Source: Saussurea involucrata
Taxonomy: Eukaryota > Streptophyta > Magnoliopsida > Asterales > Asteraceae
NCBI GenBank assembly: GCA_033807775.1
Contig: CM066319.1
Span: forward strand, 141,844,983-141,908,982
Reading direction: 5' to 3'
DNA: 64,000 nt
Positions within the stretch are counted from its first letter, which is position 1, and each line of letters opens with the position of its first letter. Positions 23,611 through 32,448 of the stretch are shown piece after piece. The notes under the pieces were generated by a model that worked only from the letters and a program-made list of their open reading frames with translations, was not told where the DNA came from and ran no database searches. The position numbers and the translations under genes were made by a program.

Positions 23611-23880
23611 TTCTAACTGGTCCTATAGCAGGATTTGGGTCAGCCGATCCCAGACCAGTTGGCCTTAGGGGCTAGGTGTCGAGCACCCCTTGGAACTTAC
23701 TCTCCCGAACCAGAAAGGCTACATCGATATACCTTAATCCCATCTGTACCAGTAGAACATGGCTTTCTACCTGGTTCTATAGCAGGATTTGGGTCAGCCA
23801 ATCCCAGATCAGTTGATCTTAGGGGCTAGGTAACGAGTACCCCTTGGGACTTAATCTCCCAAACCAGATAGGCCACAGGC
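23611..23880. repeat. Two tandem copies of ~153 bp in the COP1 3' region
   Basis: TTCTA-CTGGT-CTATAGCAGG begins at 23611 and 23764. Each copy continues with GATTTGGGTCAGCC and GGGGCTAGGT. Divergence is modest. The 64-68-codon frames across it are not genes. Confidence 0.9.
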
Positions 23881-24362
23881 ACAGACTATCAAACTGAATG
23901 ATTTTATTATATACATATATAATTTTTTTTTATTTTTTATTATCGCATCTCAATCACTTGGTTCAAAAACGTAGTGCTTCCCCCATATTTTCGTTTCCAT
24001 TCATGATTAAGACGAATAGGCTTTGTGAGCATTGTATTCTGTATAAGACTAGATTTACACAATTTTGCGCTTATATCAAAATCTCAAACATGTTTCGCTG
24101 ACCTTTCGACTTATTTCAGAAGCGAAAGTAGAAACAAATATAACTCCGATGATACAAAAATGCTCGTAAAATCATCCTTAACACACATTTTATTCATTGA
24201 ATGAAAAATTGAAGAATTCTTCACTTCATTGAATTAAATTTGTGAAGGTTCAAACTTTCAACGTTAGTAGACATAAAATATAACACAATGTTACCTTTAA
24301 GCACATGATTTGAGAAACAAAAAGATATGGCAGTTAAAGTTCAAAAAGATATCACCTGATAA

Positions 24363-24482
24363 GTACGAGTTCTAAACTGATTTGTTTAGAAGTCATAGCC
24401 TTTGAAGTACGGGTTCTAAACTGATTTGTTTAGAAGCCTTTGTCGTTGAAGCACGGGTTCTAAATTGATGTATTTAGAAACC
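24363..24482. repeat. Three 44-bp units, each forming a hairpin (COP1)
   Basis: Units start at 24363, 24407 and 24451. Each contains TTCTAAA-CTGATTTG-TTTAGAA, a 7-bp stem with an 8-nt loop. In the third unit the stem is kept by paired changes (TTCTAAAT...ATTTAGAA). Confidence 0.85.
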
Positions 24483-24665
24483 AAATTTTCTTTATCTCAC
24501 TCTCTCTCCCCCTACAAAATACCGAAAGATTTATCAAATCGCACATGTATATATAAAAGAAAATAGAAAAACTCCCTAAAATATGTGATGTTCAATGTCT
24601 TCTTGAATGCACAAGTACTTCATCTTCCGAGAGTTCAACGCTTGTCTCTAAATCTGCAAAACAGA

Positions 24666-26090
24666 TTAAGTAGATTTTGGTACCCAACAAGTCTTGGGTC
24701 CTGACACGTTAAGCGGAGCTCTATAAGATGGAAAATGGTAAGTACCATACCAATATTGAACATAATTATTGTTAACAAAATCATTATTTCCGCAATAAGA
24801 ATTAACAAAAGAATTAACTTTCGTTGTAAAATTCTTATTTGGAAATGATGATTTTAGTGCATATTTTCCAGGAAATTTACCTTTTACCTTCCATTGCATG
24901 TTGACTCTTTTGTAGGAAGGAAGATCAGCATAGTATTTGGAAGACATATCCACAGAATGCTCGTAGAAAATGTTAGAAGGACGCATCGGACATTCTGAAA
25001 AACACTCGGAGTTGTTGAACGACCTCACTTTGTCTTTTAAGGCATTTCATTCCTTTGTCATCAACTCGAGCTTCTTCCGAATATTACAATTCACCCTCTT
25101 TTCCTTCATGATATCTGTAGATAAACCCGCCAAGTTCTTCGTGAGTTTCTGAATTTCTTGCTGAAATATCTTCCGTTCTACAGAAAAATCATCCTTTACG
25201 CTCCTTGCTTGAAACTCAGCTTTCTTTCTCTTTTCTAACTCACTTCTTTCCAAATCCAACTCCTCTTGCAGTTCAGAAATTTTCTCTGAAAGCTTCCCAT
25301 TCTTCACTTCAAACTCTTTCCTTTTAACCTCAAACTCGGCTCTTTCCTTCTCCACCTTTTGCTTCTCTAAAAATAATACTTTCTGAAAATCTGAGTTCTG
25401 CTTGGAAAGTCTTTGGAATTGGAGTTCAAAAGCTTTGTTATCTTCACAAGCTTTAGTCTTCATCTTCAATTCCTTTTTAAGATCCGAAATTCTTAGAGCT
25501 AGACCCTCTCTTTCTTTCTTGTGATCTTCTCTTTCCATAACCAACAGATCTTTCACTTCTTGTAATCTCCTTGTAAGCTCGGAAATTTTCTCTTTCTCGT
25601 CTTCTCTTTCAACTTTCTTCTCTTCTATTTTCTGAAAATCAACTTTCTTTTCCTCTGCATCTGAATGATCTTCTTTGTGATTTTCAGAGTCTGATGTTTT
25701 CTGATTTGTATCCTCCCTTTCAGCTTTCTTTTGTTCCTTTACCTTGAAATCAACCTTTGATTTATGCAATAGCTTCGACAACTCGTTCCACATCTGCAAA
25801 GGGTAATTTTTATACACTTCAACCTGTTTGTAGATGTGAGGCGAGATTTTGAGAATAGCAAAGAGTAAGTTTGATGAAGCATCCTTGTCTGCTTTCTTCC
25901 GTTTAATCTCATCTTCAGTAAAATCTTCCGCCCTTTTATGTATGATCAACGGACCTTCGGTGAAAGATTTTATCATATAATCTCCGTTTTCTCTCCTCGA
26001 AATAAAATCAATAAAAGAAATCGTCCATTGATCAAAATCTGATTCTTTGATTAGCACCGGAGGACGATTACCTGAAGCTTGATAATTCAT
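24666..26090 (-). pseudogene. COP1 gag with one internal stop
   Basis: From ATG at 26090 the protein has a Copia-type N-terminal capsid segment (ESDFDQWTISFIDFI, then KISPHIYKQVEVY and MWNELSKLL). A long Lys/Glu-rich coiled-coil region follows to about residue 330 (EKISELTRRLQEVKDLLV). A stop at 25049-25047 is followed in the same frame by a tail ending GPKTCWVPKST. The WVP-x-K ending is the same Gag C-terminus seen in COP2, COP3 and COP4. No CCHC zinc knuckle is visible. No protease follows. It may have assembled particles in the past. Confidence 0.8.
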
Positions 26091-26189
26091 CTTGAAAAAA
26101 TTATATAAAACTTTTTCTTGAAAAACTCTTAAAATGTATGAAATACACTATAGAAAAAATTTCAGTATAATTTTTTTTTAACAAGTCAG

Positions 26190-26455
26190 AAACTCGCAAG
26201 CAACGGTTGCGAGAAATGAGAAATTCGCAAGCAACGGTTGCGAGAAATGAGGATTTCGCAAGCAATGGTTGCGAAAAGTAGACTTGGGCAAAAACTTGCA
26301 AGCTGAAAGATCACTTTTCGCAAAAGAAGCTTGCGAAAAGTTATAGAATTCGGGTCAGAGGGTTGCGAAAAGCTGAGAATTCGGGTCAGTGGGTTGCGAA
26401 AAATATACTTGGATGAATGTTGCGAAAAGTGATGATGAATGTTGCGAAAAGTTCA
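26190..26455. repeat. Cluster of TTGCGA/TCGCAA words in the COP1 leader
   Basis: CGCAAGCAACGGTTGCGAG twice, then a variant, then several GTTGCGAAAAG words, about eight in 265 bp. All lie between the primer-binding site and the gag start of the minus-strand element. Some units are small palindromes (CGCAA...TTGCG). Confidence 0.85.
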
Positions 26456-26894
26456 GATCTAGCGAGATATTCCAAAAACGTCTAAAAAACCTCTGAAATC
26501 CAAAATTACTGAACCAAACTTGTATAGAAATGCTCGAAAACCAGATTCTGACACTTTTTCTTCAACAAGCAATGTCTGAAAACCTCTGAATCGAAATCTG
26601 ATAGAATGATCAGACCGAAAATGACGAACTGAACAAAAATCTTGAAATCCTTCAAATTGACCTCCAAATCTTTGAAATTAGCCCTCGAACCTTGAACAAG
26701 AAATGTTCCTCTATCAAAAACGAATCCAACGAACTAAATATTGATCAAATTCGACCAAGAATCACACAAATTTGACAAAAATCCAAGAGAACGAGATTTT
26801 CTTGAAAAATCAAGAAAATCGATCAAATTTCCTTGAGAATTCCGCAAATTTGATGTGTTAGATCAGTAGAAATTCTCCTCTAAATCTTGAATCT

Positions 26895-26972
26895 GCTCTG
26901 ATACCAATTGTTAAACCAAGATCTTCAATAACGTGCTCTGATACCAATTGTTAAACCAAGATCTAATCAAGA
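26895..26972 (-). repeat. 40-bp tandem duplication across the COP1 primer site and LTR edge
   Basis: TGCTCTGATACCAATTGTTA occurs at 26894 and 26934, each copy followed by AACCAAGATCT. Each contains the complement of the Met-tRNA primer site (TGGTATCAGAGC) and the first bases of the LTR. The copy at 26935-26946 abuts the real LTR. The other is a second potential primer site. Confidence 0.88.
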
Positions 26973-27214
26973 TAGAAAAGATATGAATCTGTCATCTATT
27001 TTACTCAAGAACACATTACAAGATTAGGAGTTCTTTACAAGTGTTTCTCTCTCTAGAATATAAGAATGTGAGTTAAGTATGTCTAGAGTCCTACCAACTA
27101 ATACACAACAAAACCTATTTATACTAAACACTTTACAAGGTGTAAACAACACAATACATTGACTTTGACTTTGACCTTTCTATATTTAAACCTTGAAGAC
27201 ATATTGCACTAACA
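26949..27214 (-). repeat. COP1 5' LTR (266 bp)
   Basis: Plus-strand ends are TGTTAAACC and GCACTAACA. It is bounded by the primer site on the left and the ACAGT target duplication on the right. A minus-strand TATAAATA is at 27123-27116. Confidence 0.85.
27116..27123 (-). promoter_or_regulatory. TATA box of the COP1 LTR
   Basis: TATAAATA on the minus strand inside the 5' LTR, about 91 bp from the upstream LTR end. Confidence 0.6.
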
Positions 27215-27365
27215 ACAGTCAACATCCGTTTTTCTTTGTTTCATTAAATGCAGATTCAACAACAATCATTGCACAACGGTCGTAATGGACGAGCTCTTAA
27301 TGACAATTAAGGACCCGACAGCGGTTACAAACAGTCATCAAGACACATTCAATGCTACCACAAGC

Positions 27366-27373
27366 TATATAAA
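27366..27373 (+). promoter_or_regulatory. TATA box of the GYP2 LTR
   Basis: CTATATAAAGG about 470 bp before the LTR end, in the position of the U3/R promoter. Confidence 0.6.
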
Positions 27374-27838
27374 GGCTTGCGCCACATTTCAAGAAGAACG
27401 ACGCATTCAACACTATTCATAAACTACTCATTCTATAACGCTACGCAATACAACAGTGATCATCAGAGCATTTGAACAAATATCGCTTACGCAAGTTTTG
27501 CACGACAAGCAGTTCATTTCGCACGACACAACGCTATTTCGCACGACGCACTGCTTTAGCTTACGATTAAGTCTACTTTTATTCTTATTGTAATCTATTG
27601 TACACGACACTTGTTACCAAAGGATTTCGCCCCTGTTTGGCGATCATAGTGCACTGTCGACTTCCTCAAGTTGGCCGCGATTTTTTCCCTCGTTTGGGTT
27701 TTCCACGTCACCAATTCTCCCGTCTTATTTACTTTCTGCATGCGATTGTGTTGTTTGTGTTGAGGTCCCTTTCTTTAGTTGTTAAAGTTCCACATCGACC
27801 TTAAGTTATCCTTTGGGTGATTTTTGGCATTAACAGTT

Positions 27839-27856
27839 TGGCGCCCACTGTGGGGC
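27839..27856 (+). other. Primer-binding site of GYP2
   Basis: TGGCGCCCACTGTGGGGC lies three bases after the LTR. This type of site is common in Tat-clade Ty3 elements. Confidence 0.75.
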
Positions 27857-29205
27857 CCCATCTAGAGAAAATCTCAAGCCAAGCATACATCGTACTGACA
27901 TTCTTGTGAAGTTTGTTGTTTCCAGGAAAATGGCAGCTCAGCAAGATCCAATCGCTCAACTACACATGGAGTTGAATGCTGCACGAAGCCAGATCCAAGC
28001 CTTAAACGAACAGAATCAAAAGGCAGCCGCATAAATTGCTTCCTTGAGGAATCCAGCGATAGACAACCCCTTTGGACCTCAGAACAGTCCCCGACCTTCT
28101 TTCGGTGCGCCTTTCGTAAGACCGCCGCTCCAGACAGGTCCAGGGCCATTTGTCAACAATCCCCCCTCAGGATAGTTTCCACCGCAGCATTTAAGGCCAC
28201 CATCGTCGTACAATGGATCCGTGACTTATCACATCCCGACGGTCACACAACCGACAATGACGATTCCCATGAAATTCCCCTTCAACGGAGAAGCTAACGG
28301 TTCGTCATACGGAAACGGTTTTCACATGATGGTCGGCATGACGTCTCAGGATTCGAGAGTTATTCTTCCAATTGCTACGGATGACCCAGTCACCCGACGC
28401 TTGAGGCTTTTGGAGGATCAGAATGAAAATATGTTATCTTTACTCTCGAAATTGCCTAGTGCTGCTGTCCCTATCGACGTCGAGCCCCGCTCAGGATTCA
28501 AAGCATCACCTTTCATCGACGAAATTGCGACCGTCGACGTCCCAAAGAAATACAGTATTCCTGCTTTCACGCCCAAGTATTCAGGAATAACTGACCCGGC
28601 AGAGCACATCTGATGTGGACCGTGTCAATCCCACATCAATACCAAGAAGTCTGCATGTGCAAAAGCTTTGGCGCGACTCTTCTAGGTGCTGCTCTCCTAT
28701 GGTTGATCAATCTCAAACCTAAGTCCATCAACAACATTGCAGAGTTGGTCAACCAGTTTTCACAACAGTTCGCCAGTAGTCGCAAGATAGAGAAGCAGAC
28801 CAGCGACCTGTACTACGTCACCCAAAAGTCTGGGGAATCCATCCGCAGTTATTTCAATCGTTTAAATGCAGAAATGATTAGCATCCGAAACTGCGACGTT
28901 AAAACCGCAATCGAGGCCTACAAGTGAGGTCTCGACGACGGAAACTCGGGCTTATACGTCGATCTTACGAAGTACCCGCCAGAAAACTTCGAATACGTCT
29001 GAGCTAGGACATTGGCCTACATGAGGGTAGAAGACGATATGGCTTTTCGTCGTAAACATTCGACTGACAAGAAATCGCTCGGTGTAAAGAAACCTGATTT
29101 CAAATTCAAGACGAACGTCAAGGCAGAGCCCGCGAGCCAGATATCGAACGTCTGATTCGAAAAGAAAAAGGTCAATCCTACTTCAAAGTTCCCTCAATAC
29201 CCTAA

Positions 29206-30030
29206 TGTTGGGAACTGAAGATATGCTAAGTATGGTTAGTACTGCCAGAACAACATTACTACTGCCAGATCAAGTTAGTACTGCTAGTTCAATGTTAGTG
29301 CTGCCAGAACAAAGATACTACTGCTAGTACAAGGTTAGTACTGCTGAGTCATTAATGCTGCAAGAACATGATTAGTACTACTAGATAAGTTACTACTTCT
29401 GGTACATGGTTAATACTGCTGAACAAAGTTAATACTGCTGGTATATTACTACTGCTGGAATATCATTAATGCTGCTGATCAAAAGTTAGTACTGCTGGTG
29501 TCTTACGAAAACTGTTAGTACTGCTTGGGCATATCAAACATTACTACTGCTGAAAGATTATTAGTACTGCTTGAGAAGAATGAAGTTAATACTGCTTGTG
29601 ATCAGAACATGGAATGCGATACTTTTGGAGACAAAGAAGGAATTGATCAAGATATGTTTAACGAAGATTTAGAAGATCAAGTTACTTTTGATAGTTATCT
29701 TGTAATTATTTTTGTATAAATAGTATTGATAGATAGCTATTAGAATAGACGAGTCAATATACGTGTGTGAAAAAGAATTCGATTGTGTTTTAGAGAGAAT
29801 TAACCTCAAGGTTTAAGAACCCTATTTCTAGAGAAGTAGAAGTCGTCTTGTTGAGCCTGTTCAACAAGATTGAGGTTTGGTTGTAATCTTGTGAGTCGAT
29901 TTAGTGAATACACAAAGTGGTGAATTTTCTGTTACATTGTTCTTGATTGTGAGAATTAAAGTTCTTTTCCGCAGATTCTTTAATTCTGAATTCTAAGTGT
30001 TTATTGTCTTGTTAAGATTCGATCCTGACA
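29206..30030 (+). repeat. COP2 5' LTR (825 bp)
   Basis: TGTTGGGAAC...GATCCTGACA. The first ~400 bp carry about 18 TTA-N-TACTGC-like words at ~20-bp spacing (29235-29600). The TATA box at 29715 follows. Confidence 0.95.
29715..29722 (+). promoter_or_regulatory. TATA box of the COP2 LTR
   Basis: TATAAATA about 115 bp after the last TACTGC word of the LTR array. The 3' LTR copy is at 35594-35601. Confidence 0.7.
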
Positions 30031-30032
30031 AG

Positions 30033-30044
30033 TGGTATCAGAGC
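30033..30044 (+). other. Primer-binding site of COP2
   Basis: TGGTATCAGAGC, complementary to initiator Met-tRNA, two bases after the LTR. Confidence 0.9.
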
Positions 30045-30072
30045 CTGTGTTTCTTAGAATTCGACAATTATT

Positions 30073-31665
30073 ATGGACAATTCTATTGAATCAAACAGTA
30101 CTTTTGATTGGAGTGATCAAGCAGAAGAGGCAATCCAGAATCATGCACTCATGGCAGAAGTCTCAGATATTCCTACGGAGGTAAAATCTAATCTCTGTTC
30201 TCAAGCTTGTATAGACACTGTTAAAAGGTATAGAGATCACAATCAGGGAATGTGTGATGACCTTAAGAGATTAGAAAAGGACACAAGAGATTATGTATTG
30301 ATTGTTGAGAGGTTTGAAGAACAAATTAAGGCTTTTCAAGCCAATGAACTTCAACACTCATATGATACAAACTACTGGAAGTGGGAAAAGGGTGGTCTGG
30401 AGTTCCAACTGAAAGAGTCTAGGGAAGAGTGTGAGAAACTAAAAGGAGAGCTTGAGAAAGTTAAACTTGATGTAGAAAAGTTTACTTGTGCCTCCAAAGT
30501 CATGGACAACATAATCAACTCTCAAATCCATAGTAAGTTGAAACCAGGAATAGGGTACAATGCCACACCCCCACCCTATAACAACAACTACATCCCTCCT
30601 AAGTCAGACCTATTAGAAACCAAGGATAGGAAGGACTTACCTAAAGGAGCCACTGAAGTAGATCCATTAGATAAAGTAGTTGTTGAGGATGAGACTGACA
30701 AAGTAGGATCTGATGAGGAATGTGAAAGTCCATGTGTTAAGAACAATGAGATGAAAAGGACTGACAAGGGAAAGGGAGTTCATTATACACAGACCACAGT
30801 TGTGAACTCTAATACTTGTGAACAGTGTTCTTGCAGGAAATCTCAAGAGTATAAGCCCCAAAAACATGATAATAAGAGGGGAAATCAAAGGAACTGGAAT
30901 AACCAGTGGGCACTAAGGCAAGGAGTTGATCTGCAAAAGATTAACAGACCAAAACCTTGCTTTATTTGTGGCAAACTGAATCATCTTTCCAAATACTGTT
31001 TCTTCAATCCTATTAACCAAAAGAGAAGTTTTCAAAGAAGTTATCAAAAACCTTCTGGCTATAGGAAGCCTACAAGAACAAATGTGGCTAAGAAACAAGC
31101 TGAACCAAAAAGCCACATGAAGAAAAAGCCTGAAAAGGAATGTGTTACGATGTGGGTTACAAAAGGCACTAAAAATAATACTGTTGCTAGCAGTGTTAGT
31201 ACTGCTAACACTGTTAGTACTTCTTCAAGAGTTAGTGCTGCTAGCAGTGTTAATACTGCTAGTAATTCTTCAAAAGTTAGTGCTGTTAGCAGTATTAGTG
31301 CTGCTAACACTGTTAGTACTTCCTATTCAGATAATACTGCTGCTAGCAGTGTTAACTCTGTTAATACTGCTTCTAGCAGTGTTAACTCTGTTAATACTGC
31401 TAACTCTGTTAGTACTGCTGATACTGCTGCTAGTACTGATAGTGCTGCTAACGATACTGCTGCTCCTAGTGTTAGTACTGCTAGCACTGTTAGTACTTCT
31501 GAGGTTAATACTGCTTCTAGTGCTGCTAAACCAATCATATTGACAAAGTACTCCAGTACTGCAGTACCTAAGGTTGAAAATCTCATCAAAACTAAGTGCA
31601 AGTACTTTGATGAGCAAGGGAGACCCAAGACCACTTCGGCTTGGGTTCCCAATAAAACTAACTGA
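30073..31665 (+). CDS. COP2 Gag C-terminal half with CCHC knuckle
   Basis: 530 codons open from ATG 30073, only 28 bp after the primer site. The usual Copia capsid domain is absent: the protein starts in the part that normally follows it (residues 1-45 acidic, then a coiled coil around 80-150, EECEKLKGELEKVKLDVEKF). A Pro-rich stretch (TPPPYNNNYIPP) follows, then a basic region with the zinc knuckle CFICGKLNHLSKYC at 30958-30999. A low-complexity Val/Ser/Thr/Ala/Asn tract covers residues ~370-490, and the end is WVPNKTN. The stop is at 31663-31665. The knuckle and basic parts could bind RNA. Without the capsid half, particle assembly would need a partner Gag. Confidence 0.85.
   Translation: MDNSIESNSTFDWSDQAEEAIQNHALMAEVSDIPTEVKSNLCSQACIDTVKRYRDHNQGMCDDLKRLEKDTRDYVLIVERFEEQIKAFQANELQHSYDTNYWKWEKGGLEFQLKESREECEKLKGELEKVKLDVEKFTCASKVMDNIINSQIHSKLKPGIGYNATPPPYNNNYIPPKSDLLETKDRKDLPKGATEVDPLDKVVVEDETDKVGSDEECESPCVKNNEMKRTDKGKGVHYTQTTVVNSNTCEQCSCRKSQEYKPQKHDNKRGNQRNWNNQWALRQGVDLQKINRPKPCFICGKLNHLSKYCFFNPINQKRSFQRSYQKPSGYRKPTRTNVAKKQAEPKSHMKKKPEKECVTMWVTKGTKNNTVASSVSTANTVSTSSRVSAASSVNTASNSSKVSAVSSISAANTVSTSYSDNTAASSVNSVNTASSSVNSVNTANSVSTADTAASTDSAANDTAAPSVSTASTVSTSEVNTASSAAKPIILTKYSSTAVPKVENLIKTKCKYFDEQGRPKTTSAWVPNKTN
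31180..31545 (+). repeat. TACTGC motif tract inside the COP2 gag codons
   Basis: GTT-AGT-ACT-GCT and GTT-AAT-ACT-GCT units encode repeated VSTA/VNTA. Thr is almost always ACT, Ala GCT and Val GTT across the tract. The DNA word is the same as in the non-coding LTR and spacer arrays. Confidence 0.9.
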
Positions 31666-31676
31666 TTTATCTTAAT

Positions 31677-31895
31677 GTGCAGGGCAACCAACAGCTCAAG
31701 GGGAAGAGCATTTGGCATGTTGATAGTGGTTGCTCCTGGCACATGACAGGTAACATGTCCTGCCTCAAGAATTTCAAAAGAATTGATGGAGGACATGTTG
31801 CTTTTGGGAATAATCTTGCAGGAGGTAAGATAAGTGGTAAAGGTGATGTGTCAGAAGGTAAGATGACATTTGAGGATTTGACAAATGCTGCAAAG
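31677..31895 (+). pseudogene. COP2 protease, truncated
   Basis: After the gag stop, in the -1 frame, the segment reads KSIWHVDSGCSWHMTG, with the Copia aspartic protease motif DSG near 31722. It continues for about 50 residues with a Gly-rich segment and breaks off at ~31895 into the motif array. Integrase, reverse transcriptase and RNase H, which should follow, are deleted. Confidence 0.85.
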
Positions 31896-32312
31896 TGCAA
31901 GTATAGTTACTACTGCCAGTGCAGAGTTACTACTGCTAATGCAGAGTTACTACTGCTAGTGCAGAGTTACTACTGCTAGTGCAGAGTTACTACTGCCAGT
32001 GCAGAGTTTCTACTGCTAGTACATATTTTCTACTGCCAATGAGTAGTTAATACTGCTTTGCAGTTAATACTGCTCAGTAGTTAATACTGCTAGTGCACAG
32101 TTAATACAGCCAATGAGTAGTTAATACTGCTTAGCAGTTAATACTGCTTGTGTAGTTAATACTGCTCAGTAGTTAATACTGCTTTGTAGTTAATACTGTT
32201 CAGTAGTTAATACTGCTAGTGCACAGTTAATACTGCCAATAAGTAGTTAATACTGCTTCGTGGTTAATACTGCGTATGTCGTTAATACTGCTTTTGAAAA
32301 TCTAGGGCAAAT
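31896..32312 (+). repeat. COP2 spacer array of TACTGC words
   Basis: About 22 units of the form (AG)TTACTACTGCTAGTGCAG, changing to AGTTAATACTGCTTNG, at 12-22-bp spacing. The last unit (AAATACTGC) touches the internal TATA box. The array occupies the place of the missing pol. Confidence 0.93.
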
Positions 32313-32317
32313 ACTGC

Positions 32318-32325
32318 TATAAATA
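32318..32325 (+). promoter_or_regulatory. Putative internal promoter TATA box before the COP2 eORF
   Basis: TATAAATACCC, 131 bp before the eORF ATG at 32449, with a pyrimidine-rich leader (CTTCTCTCTCTCGTTC) between. The same 11 bases lie 123 bp before the eORF start in COP4 (48827). The function is inferred from position and sequence. Confidence 0.6.
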
Positions 32326-32448
32326 CCCCTGTTTGCCCGCCAAAGTTCATAACGACTCTTCGCATTAACTTCTTCTCTCTCTCGTTCTAACTCCTTCTCC
32401 CTAGAATCTCTGTGTTTTCTTTACAAATCCTCAGGAAGCACAACGATT

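Larger units (their letters stand above)
22294..27214 (-). mobile_element. COP1: non-autonomous Copia (Sirevirus-like), minus strand
   Basis: Read on the minus strand: 5' LTR (27214 to 26949), Met-tRNA primer site (26946 to 26935), leader, gag (26090 to 24666), a long non-coding region, and a partial 3' LTR. A perfect 5-bp duplication ACAGT flanks it (22289-22293 and 27215-27219). Protease, integrase and reverse transcriptase are absent, since gag is followed directly by non-coding sequence. Multiple GGGGAGA tracts near the 3' end fit the repeated polypurine tracts described for Sireviruses. Confidence 0.85.
22091..27835 (+). repeat. GYP2 5' LTR (~819 bp without COP1)
   Basis: It begins TGTTTAGG where GYP1 homology stops and ends CATTAACA just before the primer-binding site. 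COP1 with its ACAGT duplication (22289-22293 and 27215-27219) divides it. The left part has several CGGTTGTACGAC/CGTCGT words and an AACCGTTAAC site that looks like a MYB element. Confidence 0.75.

Noticed and set aside
31142..31543. Leu/Val-rich 133-codon frame resembling a membrane protein
   Set aside because: Out-of-frame reading of the TACTGC repeat tract in COP2 gag. The minus-strand frames there have the same origin.
31896..32312. COP2 array as a CRISPR-like array
   Set aside because: Units and spacers are degenerate and of uneven length, and the context is a plant retrotransposon.
31896..32312. COP2 motif as a VANC target site
   Set aside because: The complement CAGTATTAA resembles the VANC21 motif as I remember it, but the last position differs and no VANDAL element is present, so I use it only as an analogy.
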